In this document: positions 41,863 to 51,899 of the stretch, one piece after another | Layout: each line of letters opens with the position of its first letter | Position numbering within the stretch: the first letter of the stretch is position 1 | Origin: Oscillospiraceae bacterium | GTDB taxonomy: Bacteria; Bacillota; Clostridia; Oscillospirales; Ruminococcaceae | Direction: 5' to 3' | Length of the DNA stretch: 64,000 nt | NCBI GenBank assembly: GCA_025757985.1 | Contig: CP107210.1 | Coordinates: 1,612,001 to 1,676,000 of the forward strand | Notes under the pieces: model-generated | What the model was told of the DNA's origin: nothing | Seen by the model: the letters and a program-made list of their open reading frames with translations, nothing else | Databases searched by the model: none | Program-made: the position numbers and the translations under genes

Positions 41863-43551
41863 TTATTGTTGCTGCATCAACCGGGCGGCAGCTTGGGACA
41901 ATGCCTCGTTTACGGCATCGGCGGCTGCCTCGGATTCACCCACGGCGGACAGGTAGACCTTGATTTTCGGCTCGGTGCCGGAGGGACGCACCATCAGCTT
42001 ATGCCCGCCCGCAAGGCGGTATTCCAGCACATTGGCACGGGGCAGCCCGGTGCCGTTGGTATCGTAATCGACACAGCCTTCCACTGCATAGCCCGCCAGC
42101 GCGGTGGGGGCATCGGTGCGCAGGTTCTGCATCAGCTGCTGCATCGCGTGCATACCGCTTTCGCCCTCAAAGGTAAAGCTGCACAGCGCGTTGCGGTAGT
42201 AACCGAACTCCTTGTACAATGCCTCGATGGCGTCCAGCAGCGTTTTGCCCTGTCGGGCGTACCAAGCCGCTGCTTCACAGACAAGCAGCGTGGCATTGAC
42301 AGCGTCCTTGTCGCGGACGTGTGCGCCGGACAGGTAGCCGTAGCTTTCCTCAAAGCCGAAGATATAGCGGTCAGGGTGCCCCTCGGCTTCCAGCTTGCCG
42401 ATTTGTTCACCGATGAACTTAAAGCCGGTCAGGGTGCGGCGCAGCTCCACACCGTATTTTTTTGCCACCGGCGTTGCCATATCGGTGGAAACGATGGTCG
42501 TTACTGCCACGGGGTCGGCGGGCATCGTGCCCTGCGCCATACGGGTGCGGCAGATGTAATCCAGCAGAATGATGCCCATCTCATTGCCGGTAATCAGGCG
42601 GTAGCCGCCCTTGCCATCAGGCACGGCGGTGCCGCAGCGGTCGCAGTCAGGGTCGGTGCCCAGCAGCAAATCGGGGTGAACTTTGTCGCACAGCTCCAAG
42701 CCTTTTTGCATAGCTTCGCGGATTTCCGGGTTCGGGTAAGGGCAGGTCGGGAAGTCACCGTCTGGCTTTTCCTGCTCGGGCACAACGGTCACATGGGTCA
42801 CGCCGAGCTTTTTCAGCAGTTTGGAAACACATTCCAGACCTGTGCCGTTCAGCGGAGTGTAGACGAGCTTGAGCGCATCAATGCCCGCACCATCGCCCAC
42901 GCGCAGGTCGTAGACCGCCTGCACAAAATCGTCCAGACAGGCATCGTCAATGCCAACGATTTTCCCCGCGGCGGCGGCAGCGTCAAAATCTGCCAGCCGG
43001 ACATCGTCAAAGCAATCAATTTTTTCGATAGCTGCCAGAATTTTCTCGGCAGCCTCCAAGGTAATTTGGCAGCCGTCCGCGCCGTAGACCTTGTAGCCGT
43101 TGTACTTGGCGGGGTTATGGCTGGCGGTCACGCAGACGCCCGCGCCGCAGCCGAGATACCGCACCGCCCACGAAAGCGCCGGGGTCGGCTCAAGGCGGGG
43201 GTACATATAGGCCGTGATGCCGTTAGCGGCCAGCACACGGGCGGTCTCGCGGGCGAACAGCTCACCGTTATGGCGGCTGTCGTGGGCGATGGCTACCTTT
43301 TTGGGCAGGTCGCTTGCGTTCAGGTAGTCCGCCAGCCCCTGTGTTGCCTTGCGCACGGTGTAAAGGTTCATACGGTTGGTGCCCGCACCGATGACCCCGC
43401 GCAGACCGCCGGTGCCGAATTCCAGATCGCGGTAAAAACAGTCGGTAATGGCGGCGTCATCGTCTGCAATGCCGGCAAGCTCCTGCCGCACGGCGTCATC
43501 CAACGCGGGCTGTGCCAACCAGCGGGCATACAGTTCCTTGCAGTGATCCAT
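41863..43551 (-). CDS. Phosphomannomutase/phosphoglucomutase
   Basis: A 562-residue alpha-D-phosphohexomutase. The phosphoserine loop TASHNPAKYNGYKVYG has the active serine near residue 144, the metal site is GTDPDCDRCG, the sugar-specificity loop is FGFEESYGYL and the phosphate-binding end is VRPSGTEPKIK. It interconverts mannose-1-phosphate or glucose-1-phosphate with the 6-phosphate, so it takes up the product of the GH130 phosphorylases. ATG 43551 is preferred because AAAGGAG is well spaced; the ATG nine bases upstream is too close. Confidence 0.93.
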   Translation of the reverse strand: MDHCKELYARWLAQPALDDAVRQELAGIADDDAAITDCFYRDLEFGTGGLRGVIGAGTNRMNLYTVRKATQGLADYLNASDLPKKVAIAHDSRHNGELFARETARVLAANGITAYMYPRLEPTPALSWAVRYLGCGAGVCVTASHNPAKYNGYKVYGADGCQITLEAAEKILAAIEKIDCFDDVRLADFDAAAAAGKIVGIDDACLDDFVQAVYDLRVGDGAGIDALKLVYTPLNGTGLECVSKLLKKLGVTHVTVVPEQEKPDGDFPTCPYPNPEIREAMQKGLELCDKVHPDLLLGTDPDCDRCGTAVPDGKGGYRLITGNEMGIILLDYICRTRMAQGTMPADPVAVTTIVSTDMATPVAKKYGVELRRTLTGFKFIGEQIGKLEAEGHPDRYIFGFEESYGYLSGAHVRDKDAVNATLLVCEAAAWYARQGKTLLDAIEALYKEFGYYRNALCSFTFEGESGMHAMQQLMQNLRTDAPTALAGYAVEGCVDYDTNGTGLPRANVLEYRLAGGHKLMVRPSGTEPKIKVYLSAVGESEAAADAVNEALSQAAARLMQQQ

Positions 43552-43566
43552 TCGGAACATCTCCTT

Positions 43567-45733
43567 TTATACTTGTTTCAGGTACCAGATTTTTGACGGC
43601 GCCTCGCCGTAATCACCGGGCAGAGGCAGCCCCAGCGTTTGCAGCACAAAGCCGCTGCAGGTTTCGGTGTTTTCGCCGTCGGTGACGGTGTAAGCAACGG
43701 ATTCGTTTAGTCCCTGCAGAACAAGGCGCGGGCAATGCCCGCCGCTGCCCGCCAGTGCCGTACCTACGGCAAAGACGGCGGCTTCCACCTTGTCGTGGCT
43801 GACTGTCATCCACGCCGCGCCGAGGTTGGCGGCATCGGGGGTTGACAAGGCGGTACAAATCGCCGCCGCGCAGCAGTGCGCCGTGGGCGCGATACCATGC
43901 AATAAACGGCGTTAAACCGTCCAGTTCTTCTGGGTATAGGCGGTCAGATCCAGCTCGAAGCCAAATGTGCCAAACAATGCCATCGCCATACGCGCCTGCG
44001 GGGCGGAAATATGTCCCGTGCAGTGGTTGGGTACGGTGGAAAAGTGCGCGCCCATCGTGCAGCCGGGGTAAAACAGTCCGGTGCCGTACTGGATGCTCAT
44101 TCGGGCGCGGGCATCGGTGTTGTCGCTGCACCAGATCTGCGGGCTGAAATACAGCATACCGCAGTCATACCGCGCCCCGCCACCGGCGCAGTTTTCCAGC
44201 AGAAGGTCGGGGTAGGCTTCGGTCAGGCGGCGCTGCAATTCGTAGACGCCCAGCACATAGCGGTGGTAAACCTCACCCTGCCTTGCGGCGGGCAGCGCGG
44301 CACTGTACACATTGGCAAGGCTGCGGTTCATATCCCATTTGAGATAGCGGATGGGGCAGGAATTCAGCACCGCCTGCAGCTTGTGCCCAGATGCCGTCCA
44401 CAACCTCAGGGCGTGAGAAATCCAGCGTATACTGGCGGCGGATGGCAACGGTTTCGCGGTGGGGTATCTTCAGCGCCCAGTCGGGGTGAGTGCGGTAAAG
44501 ATCACTGTCGGGGCTGATGGCCTCCGGCTCTACCCAAAGGCCGAAATCCAGTCCGATATCGTTGACTTTTTTGCATAAGCCCGGTAAACCATCGGGCAGC
44601 TTGGCGGGGTCTGCGACCCAGTCCCCCAGACTGGTACCGTCATCGTTGCGCCCCTGAAACCAGCCGTCGTCCAGCACAAACAGGTCGATGTCGGCCTGTT
44701 TGGCGGCGCGCGCCAGCTGCAGCAGACGCTGCTCATCAAAGGTAAAATAGCAGGCTTCCCAGCTGTTGATCAGCACCGGGCGGGGCGTCTGCGGGTCAGC
44801 CCACGGTCGGCGCAGAAGATGGCGGCGGATTGCCGTGTGGAACTGCCGGCTCATTTCGCCAAGTCCCTGCCGCTGTACACAAAGGCCGCCTCGGGGACGG
44901 CAAAGCTCTGTCCCGGTGCCAGTGTCCATGCAAAGTGATAGGGGTGGATGCCCAGCAGCAGTCGGGTACCGGCCTCACAGCTTTCGGCGGTCAGCGCAAA
45001 GTTGCCGCTGTATACCAGCAGCGCGCCCCATGCCTCGCCCTGCGTTTCGGTGGTGTCTGGTGTACAGAGGATGGCCGCCGGGTTGTGGCGTGACCGGGAA
45101 TGCCGCGCACCGAGCCGATGGTCTGCTCGCCGGGACGCAAGGGGGCGCGGTGGGGGTGTGCGTTCCCCGGCCCAGACGCCGTCGGTGGTGATAAGCTCCA
45201 ACGGAGCGCGGGGAAAAATCCAAGCAAGCGCTTGCCGCCCTGCGTAAAATCAGCGGCGCGCTGCCGGTGTTGGTCAGGACGGCGGCGCGGGTAATGAGGT
45301 CACAGTCCGGATACACCGCGTACCAAAGCTCGACCTGCAGACCGGCGGCGTCCCACAGCGTAATGCAAAGGCTCTCGGCGTTTGCATCCTGCCGAAAAGC
45401 AGGCAAACGCGGCAGGCTGTACTTGCCGGGCAATATCTTGTGGGATGCGTACCGCAAATCGGCAGCTTCGGTGCCATCGGCGTACTCCGGGCAGACGGCG
45501 CAGCAGCGATTGTCCGCCGTGCCGGGGGCAGGGTATTCCAACGGCAGCAGGTCAGGCCAGCAGCCAGGATCGGTGTGCGGGGCGCGCGGTTCGGCCATAT
45601 CAGGGCAGCTGTCAGGCAGACGCCGCCCGTACCATGTGTGCAGCAGCCGACCGTCGGCATCTGTTTTCATCTGGTAGCTTGTGTGCGGGGTAGAAAGCGT
45701 AAAAATCTTGGCAGCAGCGTCATATCGAATCAT
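43567..45733 (-). pseudogene. GH36 alpha-galactosidase, interrupted by about eight single-base frameshifts
   Basis: Joined across frames, the gene encodes a full-length GH36 of about 720 residues: an N-terminal beta-sandwich, then a barrel with INSWEACYFTFDEQ, LFVLDDGWFQGR, the nucleophile aspartate in IRYLKWDMNR and the acid/base aspartate in WCSDNTDARARM. It would remove alpha-1,6-galactose from galactomannan oligosaccharides. GGGAGG precedes the start. Each frame break I worked through can be repaired by adding or removing one base in a homopolymer or short run of one base (for example an extra T near 45205, extra G near 44395, extra C near 43855). I therefore suspect sequence error, and the gene may be intact in the organism. 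Confidence 0.85.
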
Positions 45734-45772
45734 GGGTTTTCCTCCCTGTCAAGATAGTAATTGTTTTTATGC

Positions 45773-46392
45773 TCAAGTTCGGTCACGGCAGGGCGCATGG
45801 CGCGGGCAATACACCACGCGGACGCACCGGGCAAAACGAACAGCCAAAACGGCAGCAGGTAGAAAAAGAGCGCGGGGTGCGCCTGTTAAAACCGCCCAAG
45901 GCAGAACCGCAAGCAGCAAAGTCAGCAGCGCCGCCCGCGGGGTACGCAGCGCCAGCACAAGCCCGTTTTTGAGTGCATCGCTTCCTTTATTATAGGTAAA
46001 GCGTGCCAGCAGCGCCAGCCCCCAACTGAGCGCCAGCGCCCAGACGAGTGCCGCCACAACAGCCGCACCCCGCAAAAGACCGCCCCACGGCGCGGGGATG
46101 CGCCCGCCGTACCAGCCGTCCAGCACCAACAGCAGCGCCAGTGCCAGCATTGGCAGCCAGATGACCGTCGCCTGCCGGAAATCGCGCCGAAAACGCCTTG
46201 CAGAAATCGCGGCAGACGGCGTAGTCCTGCCCGGCTGCCATCTTATGGGCAACCGCAAACACCGACAGTGTCGCCGCACCGGCTGTCACCACAGGCAGAC
46301 AGCCGATGACCCACAGGACACTGAGAAGCACCCAGTCCCCGATAAGCGCCATTGTGCGGAAAAAACCAGTTGTCGATGTTGAGCCTTTTCAT
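45773..46392 (-). pseudogene. YesL/DUF624 membrane protein, two frameshifts
   Basis: After correction of one extra T in each of two T-runs (near 46361 and 46197), the product is about 205 residues: MKRLNIDNWFF, then WVLLSVLWVIGCLPVVTAGA and further hydrophobic segments (WLPMLALALLLVLDGW; AALLTLLLAVLPWAVL). This is the DUF624/YesL pattern, a small membrane protein often encoded with CUT1 sugar ABC transporters; its role is unclear. Position between GH36 and GH130 fits the mannan operon. Confidence 0.75.
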
Positions 46393-46418
46393 GGTGTAAG
46401 TTCCCCATAAATGCACCG

Positions 46419-46503
46419 TAGGGGCGAGGCAAGCCTCACCCGGTGTGTGCCAAACCGCAAACCTTACGATATGGCAGACGGCCGGGCCGGGCATGCCCGG
46501 CCC
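46419..46503. repeat. Two palindromic repeats of the GTAGGGGC family
   Basis: An imperfect palindrome lies at 46423-46440 (GGCGAGGC / GCCTCACC). A perfect 20-bp one at 46484-46503 has the core of the element at 5618-5639 and the same flanking CCCCTAC. They sit between the GH130_1 and DUF624 genes. Confidence 0.7.
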
Positions 46504-46520
46504 CTACCGGTTGCTTATTT

Positions 46521-47704
46521 TTATTTCTTCAAAAATTCCAGATTCTTTTCGATCAGCGCCACCCGCTGCGCCACGCAGTCGCGGCTGCGCAGGGGGTCGG
46601 CGGGGGTATTGAAGGCGAAGTCCAGCATTTTATCCACCGTGGTGGTGGCAACGTGCAGGCGGGTATCGCTGGCGGCGTAGTAGATGTACAGCTTGCCGTC
46701 ATCGTCCGCAATGGCGCCGTTGGTAAACACAACGTTGGACACATCGCCCACGCGCTCCCAGCCGCGGGGGGCAATCAGGAACCCGGAGGGCTCGGCAATG
46801 ACCTTCCACGGTTCCTTGAGGTCGGTCACAAAAACGTAGACGACATACCGCAGCCCTGCCGCCGTGTTGCGCACGCCGTGGGCAATGTGCAGCAGCCCTT
46901 GTCGGTCTTGATGGGGGTCGCACCCTCGCCGTTCTTGGCTTCGGTGATGGTGTGGTAACGGCGGGCGGAGGTGATGATTTCCTCATCCACGATGGCGTGG
47001 GTAATGTCGCTGCAAAGCCCAAAGCCGATACCGCCGCCGGAGCCGGTGTCGATGAAGTCGTCCATCGGGCGGGTAAAGAAGGCGTATTTGCCCGTTGACA
47101 AACTCCGGCAGCAGGTCTACGTTGCGCTGCTGCGGGCTGCGCTTGGTGACAAGGTTGGGCAGGCGCTCCATGTTTTCAGATCCTTGGTTCGCACAATACC
47201 GGCAGCTGCCACGGCGGCGCTGAGGTCAGGGTTGGCGGTATCCTTGCTCTCGGAGCAGAAGATGCCGTAGATATAGCCGTCCTCGTGCTGGGTCAGGCGC
47301 ATATCGTAGACGTTGGTTTCCTCGGGGCAGGTGTCGGGCAGCTCAATGGGCTTGTCCCAGAAACGGAACCCCTCCACGGGGGAGTCGCTTTCCGCCACGC
47401 CGAAGAAGCTCTTGCGGTCGTTGCCCTCGATGCGGGCTACCAGATAGTATTTGCCGTTCAGCTTGATAGCGCCCGCATTGAACACGGCGTTGACGCCCAG
47501 ACGCTCGATAAAATAGGGGTTGGTTTTGGGGTCAAGGTCAAAGCGCCATTCCAGCGGGATCATCTCGCGGGTCAGCACGGGGTTTTGCCAGCGGTCATAA
47601 ATGCCGTTGTAAAAATCCTCGTCAACGGCGTTGCGGCGGGTCAAAAGCGCCTCCAGTTTGGCTTTTTGGCGCGCGTATTCGGGATGCAGTTCACACTTGG
47701 ACAT
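46521..47704 (-). pseudogene. GH130_1-like mannosyl-glucose phosphorylase, three frameshifts
   Basis: Joined across frames this encodes about 394 residues. NAVFNAGAIKLNGKYYLVAR, EGNDRKSFFGVAESDSP and the catalytic aspartate in NVYDMRLTQHEDG match 4-O-beta-D-mannosyl-D-glucose phosphorylases. MDDFIDTGSGGGIGFGLC and FTNGAIADDDGKLYIYYAAS complete the propeller. The enzyme splits mannosyl-glucose into mannose-1-phosphate and glucose, downstream of the 2-epimerase. Breaks near 47170, 47105 and 46893 each resolve by one G in a G-run, so the gene is probably intact in the organism. Confidence 0.85.
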
Positions 47705-48869
47705 CGGGGTCCCTCCTCATAAGTTCCAGACACATACGCCCGTTGTGATAGGGGCATTTCCACGGTTCTACGATTGGTTTTTGGGCAGGCACGCCGTTTT
47801 CATCGGTCTGCCAGAACCACTCGCTGCCGGGGCGGGGGTCAACCATCTTGTCGCAGATAAAGTGATAAATATCTGCGGCAGCGGCGGCGTATTTGGGGTC
47901 GTGGGATTTCTCCCACTCGTTCACAAAGCCCAGCACACTTTCTGCCTGCACCCACCACACGCGGGTGGTGTTCACCGTGCCGCGCTCGCACTCATTGGCG
48001 ACGCTGTGCTTGGTGTAGGCAATCTCATAAATGTGCTGTGCCAGATCGCTGTCCACTTCTTCGATGGCAGCGGTCAGCTTTTCATCACCCAGCAGCCTTG
48101 TACCCCAATCAATGAGCCAGCTCGTTTCAATATCGTGACCGTAGCTGTACAAATCGATCAGGCTGTTGTAGTCGCGGTCAAAGAACACCAGCTGGCGGTG
48201 CAGCTCCGGACTGTAGATTTTAGACACATAGATGTCCAGAATCCGCACCAGCGCGCTGCGCACCTCGTCAGAGGGGGGCGGCTTCGTAAAGACCGGCGTA
48301 GCCTTCAAAAACGTGTAACAGGGTGTTCATCGTGCGGGTCGCCATCACGCCGTTTTCCGACAGCTTTTCGTTGCTTTCGGGCTGCCAGTCGATGGTGAAA
48401 GCCTCCAGATAGCCGCCCGCATCGGTGCAGTGGCTCTCGATTGCCTCAAACAGGCTGCGCGCCAAAGCCAGCGCGTCGGCGTTTTTTCGTCAGCCGATAG
48501 TAGGCGGACAGCGCATAGATGGCAAACGCCTGATTGTAGGTGTGCTTGGTGGTGTCCAGCGGCTTGCCGTCGTAGGTCACGCTCCAGTACACACCGCCGT
48601 TTTGTGCGGTCCACGCAGTGCTGCGTCATAAAACGGTAAGCGTGATCCGCCTCGGCGCGCAGATCCTCGCGCCCGGTTGCCAGCGCCGCCGATGCAAAGA
48701 ACCACAAAATGCGGCTGTTTAAGATGCAGCCCTTCTCGGCGGTCTTGTCAAGCTGCAAATCAAAGTCCATATAGCCGTAGTAGCCGCCGTTTTCGTCGTC
48801 CCGCAGGTTTTTCCAAAAGGGTACGATGCCGTTTTCCAGCATCGCCTGCGCTGCTTGTGCTATGCGCAT
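47691..48869 (-). pseudogene. Cellobiose/mannobiose 2-epimerase, three frameshifts
   Basis: Corrected, this is an (alpha/alpha)6-barrel AGE-family epimerase of about 392 residues. Motifs include GGYYGYMDFDLQ, SRILWFFASAAL, YSYGHDIETSWLID, RVWWVQAESVLGF and WKCPYHNGRMCLE, which contain the histidines used for catalysis in the family. It converts mannobiose to mannosyl-glucose for the GH130_1 enzyme. Start 48869 follows AAAGGA. Breaks near 48611, 48484 and 48285 are one base too many in A- or C-runs. Confidence 0.85.
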
Positions 48870-48887
48870 AAGTCCTTTCCCCCTTTA

Positions 48888-49911
48888 TCAGCGGATGCCG
48901 ATTTCCTTGTCGGTTTCGTTGGCGTTGTCGTTATTCTTGATGTATTGCACGACCTCGTCCACAGTGGTAAACGCCATACCGACATAGGAGTCCGCGCAGC
49001 CGCCGTAGTAGATGGCAATGCGCCCGGTGTCGGCATCCTGCAGGGTCGCGCAGGGGAAGCAGACGTTCGGCACAAAGCCGCGCTCCTCGTAGTCGGTTTC
49101 GGGCGTCAGCAGGAAATTGCCGCAGCGGTACAGTACCTTGCTCGGCTCATCGCGGTCAAGGATGGCACCGCCGATGGAGTAGACAAAGCCGTTGCAGGTG
49201 CCGGTAACGCCGTGGTAGAACAGCAGCCAGCCCTCGCTGGTTTCGATGGGGGCTGCGCCGCCGCCGATTTTCACGCTCTCCCACCAGTTGGAGCCCTTGC
49301 TCATCACATGGCGGTGACGACCCCAGAATTCCATATCGGGGCTTTGGGAGAGGAAAATATCGCCGAACGGCGTATGACCGGAGTCGGACGGGCGGGACAG
49401 CAGTGTGTAGTAGCCGCCGATCTTGCGCGGGAACAGCACCGCGTTGCGGTTGAAGGGAATGAACGGGTTTTCGATGCGGGTAAAGGTCTTGAAATCGGTG
49501 GTTTTCGCCATACCGATGGACGCACCGTAGAAATCCTGGCACCAGATAATATAGTAGGTGCCTTCGATCTCGACAAGGCGCGGATCGTAGGCATAAACCG
49601 GCATAAACGGCTCGCCCTTTTCGTTCACAAAGGGAATTTTATCCTTGTCAAAATCCCAGTGGATGCCGTCGGCGCTGCGTCCCAGATAGATATACGGGAT
49701 GCCGTTGACCTGCTCGCCGCGGAAAAACACCGATGTACGCGCCCTGATAGGGCACCACGGCAGAGTTGAAGATGCGCGCCACGCCGGGCAGCGGGTTGCG
49801 CCCGATAACGGGGTTTTCGGTATAGCGCCAAACAGGGGCGCTGCAGGAGGCAGGCTTTTCCTGCCAGGGCATATTCGGCAGTGCGCCGCAGTACAGTTTT
49901 ACAGTAGACAT
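48888..49911 (-). pseudogene. GH130_2-like mannooligosaccharide phosphorylase, one frameshift
   Basis: About 340 residues once one extra T in the T5 run near 49727 is removed (YIGVFRGEQVNG). The family core is YAYDPRLVEIEGTYYIIW with the catalytic aspartate, then NRNAVLFPRKIGGYYTLLSR and WWESVKIGGGAAPIETSEGW. It phosphorolyses beta-1,4-mannooligosaccharides from the non-reducing end, giving mannose-1-phosphate. GAGGAGTG precedes the start at 49911. The epimerase starts 18 bp after its stop. Confidence 0.87.
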
Positions 49912-49928
49912 ATTGGGTCACTCCTCTA

Positions 49929-50801
49929 TTATTCTTTTACCGCGCCGGCGGCCATGCCGCTGTAGATCTGATCCTGACACAGCAGGAAGATGATCAGCGC
50001 GGGGATGATGGTGATGATAACACCGGCACAGATGTAGTTATACTGGCTGCCCATAGGGCCGGAGAAAACATACAGGCTGGTGGAAACGACCTGATACTTG
50101 TTTTTGTCCTGCAGGTACAGGTTTGCCATATAGTACTCGTTGTAGGTGCTGACACCTTTCAGGATAGCGCTGGTCACAACAGCGGGCTTGAGCAGCGGCA
50201 GCAAAATTTTGAAGAACACGCCGAAGTAGCTGCAGCCGTCCAGAATGGCGCTTTCGTCCAGACTGACTGAAAGGTTCTCAAAAAATTGCAGGAAGATGTA
50301 AACGGTGATAACGTCGGTACCCATCATCAGCAGCATATAGCCGGGCAGCGAGTTGACAAGGTGCAGCGCCGTCATGATCTGATAGACGGTGACCTGCGTG
50401 GCGATGCCGGGAATCAGCGTGGCGATCATAAACAGGTTGCGGATCAGGCCGTTGCCGGGAAACTTAAAGCGGTTCAGCACATACGCCAGCATCGAGGAGA
50501 TCATAATGGAGCCTGCCAGCACGCAGACCAGCACCAAAAAGCTGTTCAGGAAGGCGTGTCCCATATCGGCCTTCTGCCATGCGGTGATGAAGTTATCGAA
50601 GTTCAGCCAGCTTTTGGGCGGGGTCATCACGTTGGTGTTGTTGTACTCATCCACCGTTTTGAACGCCGTGACGACACAGGACACAATGGGCACCAGCGCA
50701 ATGAAGGCGGCAAAAATCAGCAATGCATATTTGCAGATGTTGAGGATAACATTTTTGATTTTATAAGAAACGGAATCGTTCTTTTTTGTTACCATAGCCA
50801 T
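49929..50801 (-). CDS. Carbohydrate ABC transporter permease (MalG-like)
   Basis: A 290-residue inner-membrane permease with six hydrophobic segments (YALLIFAAFIALVPIVSCVV; FLVLVCVLAGSIMISSMLAY; CAGVIITIIPALIIFLLCQD). The EAA-type loop DESAILDGCSYFGVFFKILL contacts the ATPase. The ATG at 50801 follows AGGAGGG. With its partner permease and the lipoprotein it forms a CUT1 importer for manno-oligosaccharides. No ATPase gene is nearby, so a shared MsmK-type ATPase is expected, as is common for CUT1 systems in Firmicutes. Confidence 0.92.
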   Translation of the reverse strand: MAMVTKKNDSVSYKIKNVILNICKYALLIFAAFIALVPIVSCVVTAFKTVDEYNNTNVMTPPKSWLNFDNFITAWQKADMGHAFLNSFLVLVCVLAGSIMISSMLAYVLNRFKFPGNGLIRNLFMIATLIPGIATQVTVYQIMTALHLVNSLPGYMLLMMGTDVITVYIFLQFFENLSVSLDESAILDGCSYFGVFFKILLPLLKPAVVTSAILKGVSTYNEYYMANLYLQDKNKYQVVSTSLYVFSGPMGSQYNYICAGVIITIIPALIIFLLCQDQIYSGMAAGAVKE

Positions 50802-50815
50802 AACCGTTTCCCTCC

Positions 50816-51823
50816 TTATTCCTTCGCCGGGCGGGCGCTCATCGCCTTGGCGGCGGTGTTCTGCTCGGTGGTTACCGTCAGCTTGACCGGGCGGCTCTCC
50901 GCCTTTTCCATCATGTGCTGCACCCACTTCTGCACATAGGTCACGATCATGATGAGTACCAGCAGGACAACTGCCATCGCGGAGGCAAGACCGACCTTCT
51001 GGTCAGTGTGGGCGAGCTTATCCATAACAACAAAGTAGGTCGATGTGCCGAAGCCGCCGCCCGTGACAACGTAGGGCATCTCGAAGGCGGACAACGCACC
51101 GGAAACCGAGATGATGAGGTTCAGCACCACGATGGTGCGGATGGATGGCAGAATGATGTCCTTAAAGCGGTGCCATGCGTTGGCGCCGTCAATTTCGGCG
51201 GCCTCGTACAGAGTGGCATCCACCGAGGCGATTGCACCGATGAACATCACGATGTTCTGCCCGACGTATTTCCAGACCGAACACGCCACCAGCACAATGT
51301 TGTTGATGGACTCATCGCGCAGCCAGTACGGCAGCGTTTCAGGGTTGAAGCCCACCCAGGAGAGCAGTGTGTCCAGCACAAAGCCGTGGGTGAAGAAGAA
51401 CTTGAAGATAAAACCAACCGAAATGCCGCAAATCAGGCACGGGAAGTAGAGCGCACCGCGGAAGAACTTGCCGCCCTTGACCTTGAAGCTCAAAATCGTG
51501 GCGAACAGCAGCGCAAGCGCCATCTGCACGACCGAACCGACCATATAATAGAGGCTGAGCTTGAGGGCTTGGAAACAGTCCTTGCGGGTAAAGACATCAA
51601 TGTAATTCTGCAGCCCCACAAAGGTACGCCGTCCGATGTACTTCATTTTAAAGAAAGAGAACTCCACCATCTTGAAGAACGGCAGATAGGTGAACATGAA
51701 AAGCAGCAGCAGCGGCAGCACCAGAAAGACCACCGTGCAGATGATCTGCTGCCCGCGCATACTCTTGCACCATTCGAGAAAGCTCTTTTTGGGCTTTGCA
51801 GTGGCTTGAACAGGTGTACTCAT
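50816..51823 (-). CDS. Carbohydrate ABC transporter permease (MalF-like)
   Basis: A 335-residue permease with six transmembrane segments, an N-terminal cytoplasmic tail (TPVQATAKPKKSFLEWCKSM) and the EAA loop YEAAEIDGANAWHRFKDIIL. VVFLVLPLLLLFMFTYLPFF is the first membrane helix. The ATG at 51823 follows GGGAGGAAAA. It is the second gene of the transporter operon, 14 bp upstream of its partner. Confidence 0.92.
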   Translation of the reverse strand: MSTPVQATAKPKKSFLEWCKSMRGQQIICTVVFLVLPLLLLFMFTYLPFFKMVEFSFFKMKYIGRRTFVGLQNYIDVFTRKDCFQALKLSLYYMVGSVVQMALALLFATILSFKVKGGKFFRGALYFPCLICGISVGFIFKFFFTHGFVLDTLLSWVGFNPETLPYWLRDESINNIVLVACSVWKYVGQNIVMFIGAIASVDATLYEAAEIDGANAWHRFKDIILPSIRTIVVLNLIISVSGALSAFEMPYVVTGGGFGTSTYFVVMDKLAHTDQKVGLASAMAVVLLVLIMIVTYVQKWVQHMMEKAESRPVKLTVTTEQNTAAKAMSARPAKE

Positions 51824-51899
51824 AGGTTTTCCTCCCTCTGAGATTTTCCACAAAACAAGGGGCGGGGTCATCCCCCGTCCCTTAGGCTTACAAGGTTAT

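Noticed and set aside
41866..43596. A 576-codon plus-strand frame opposite phosphomannomutase
   Set aside because: It is the shadow of a GC-rich gene with all mutase motifs; no motifs or start signal of its own.
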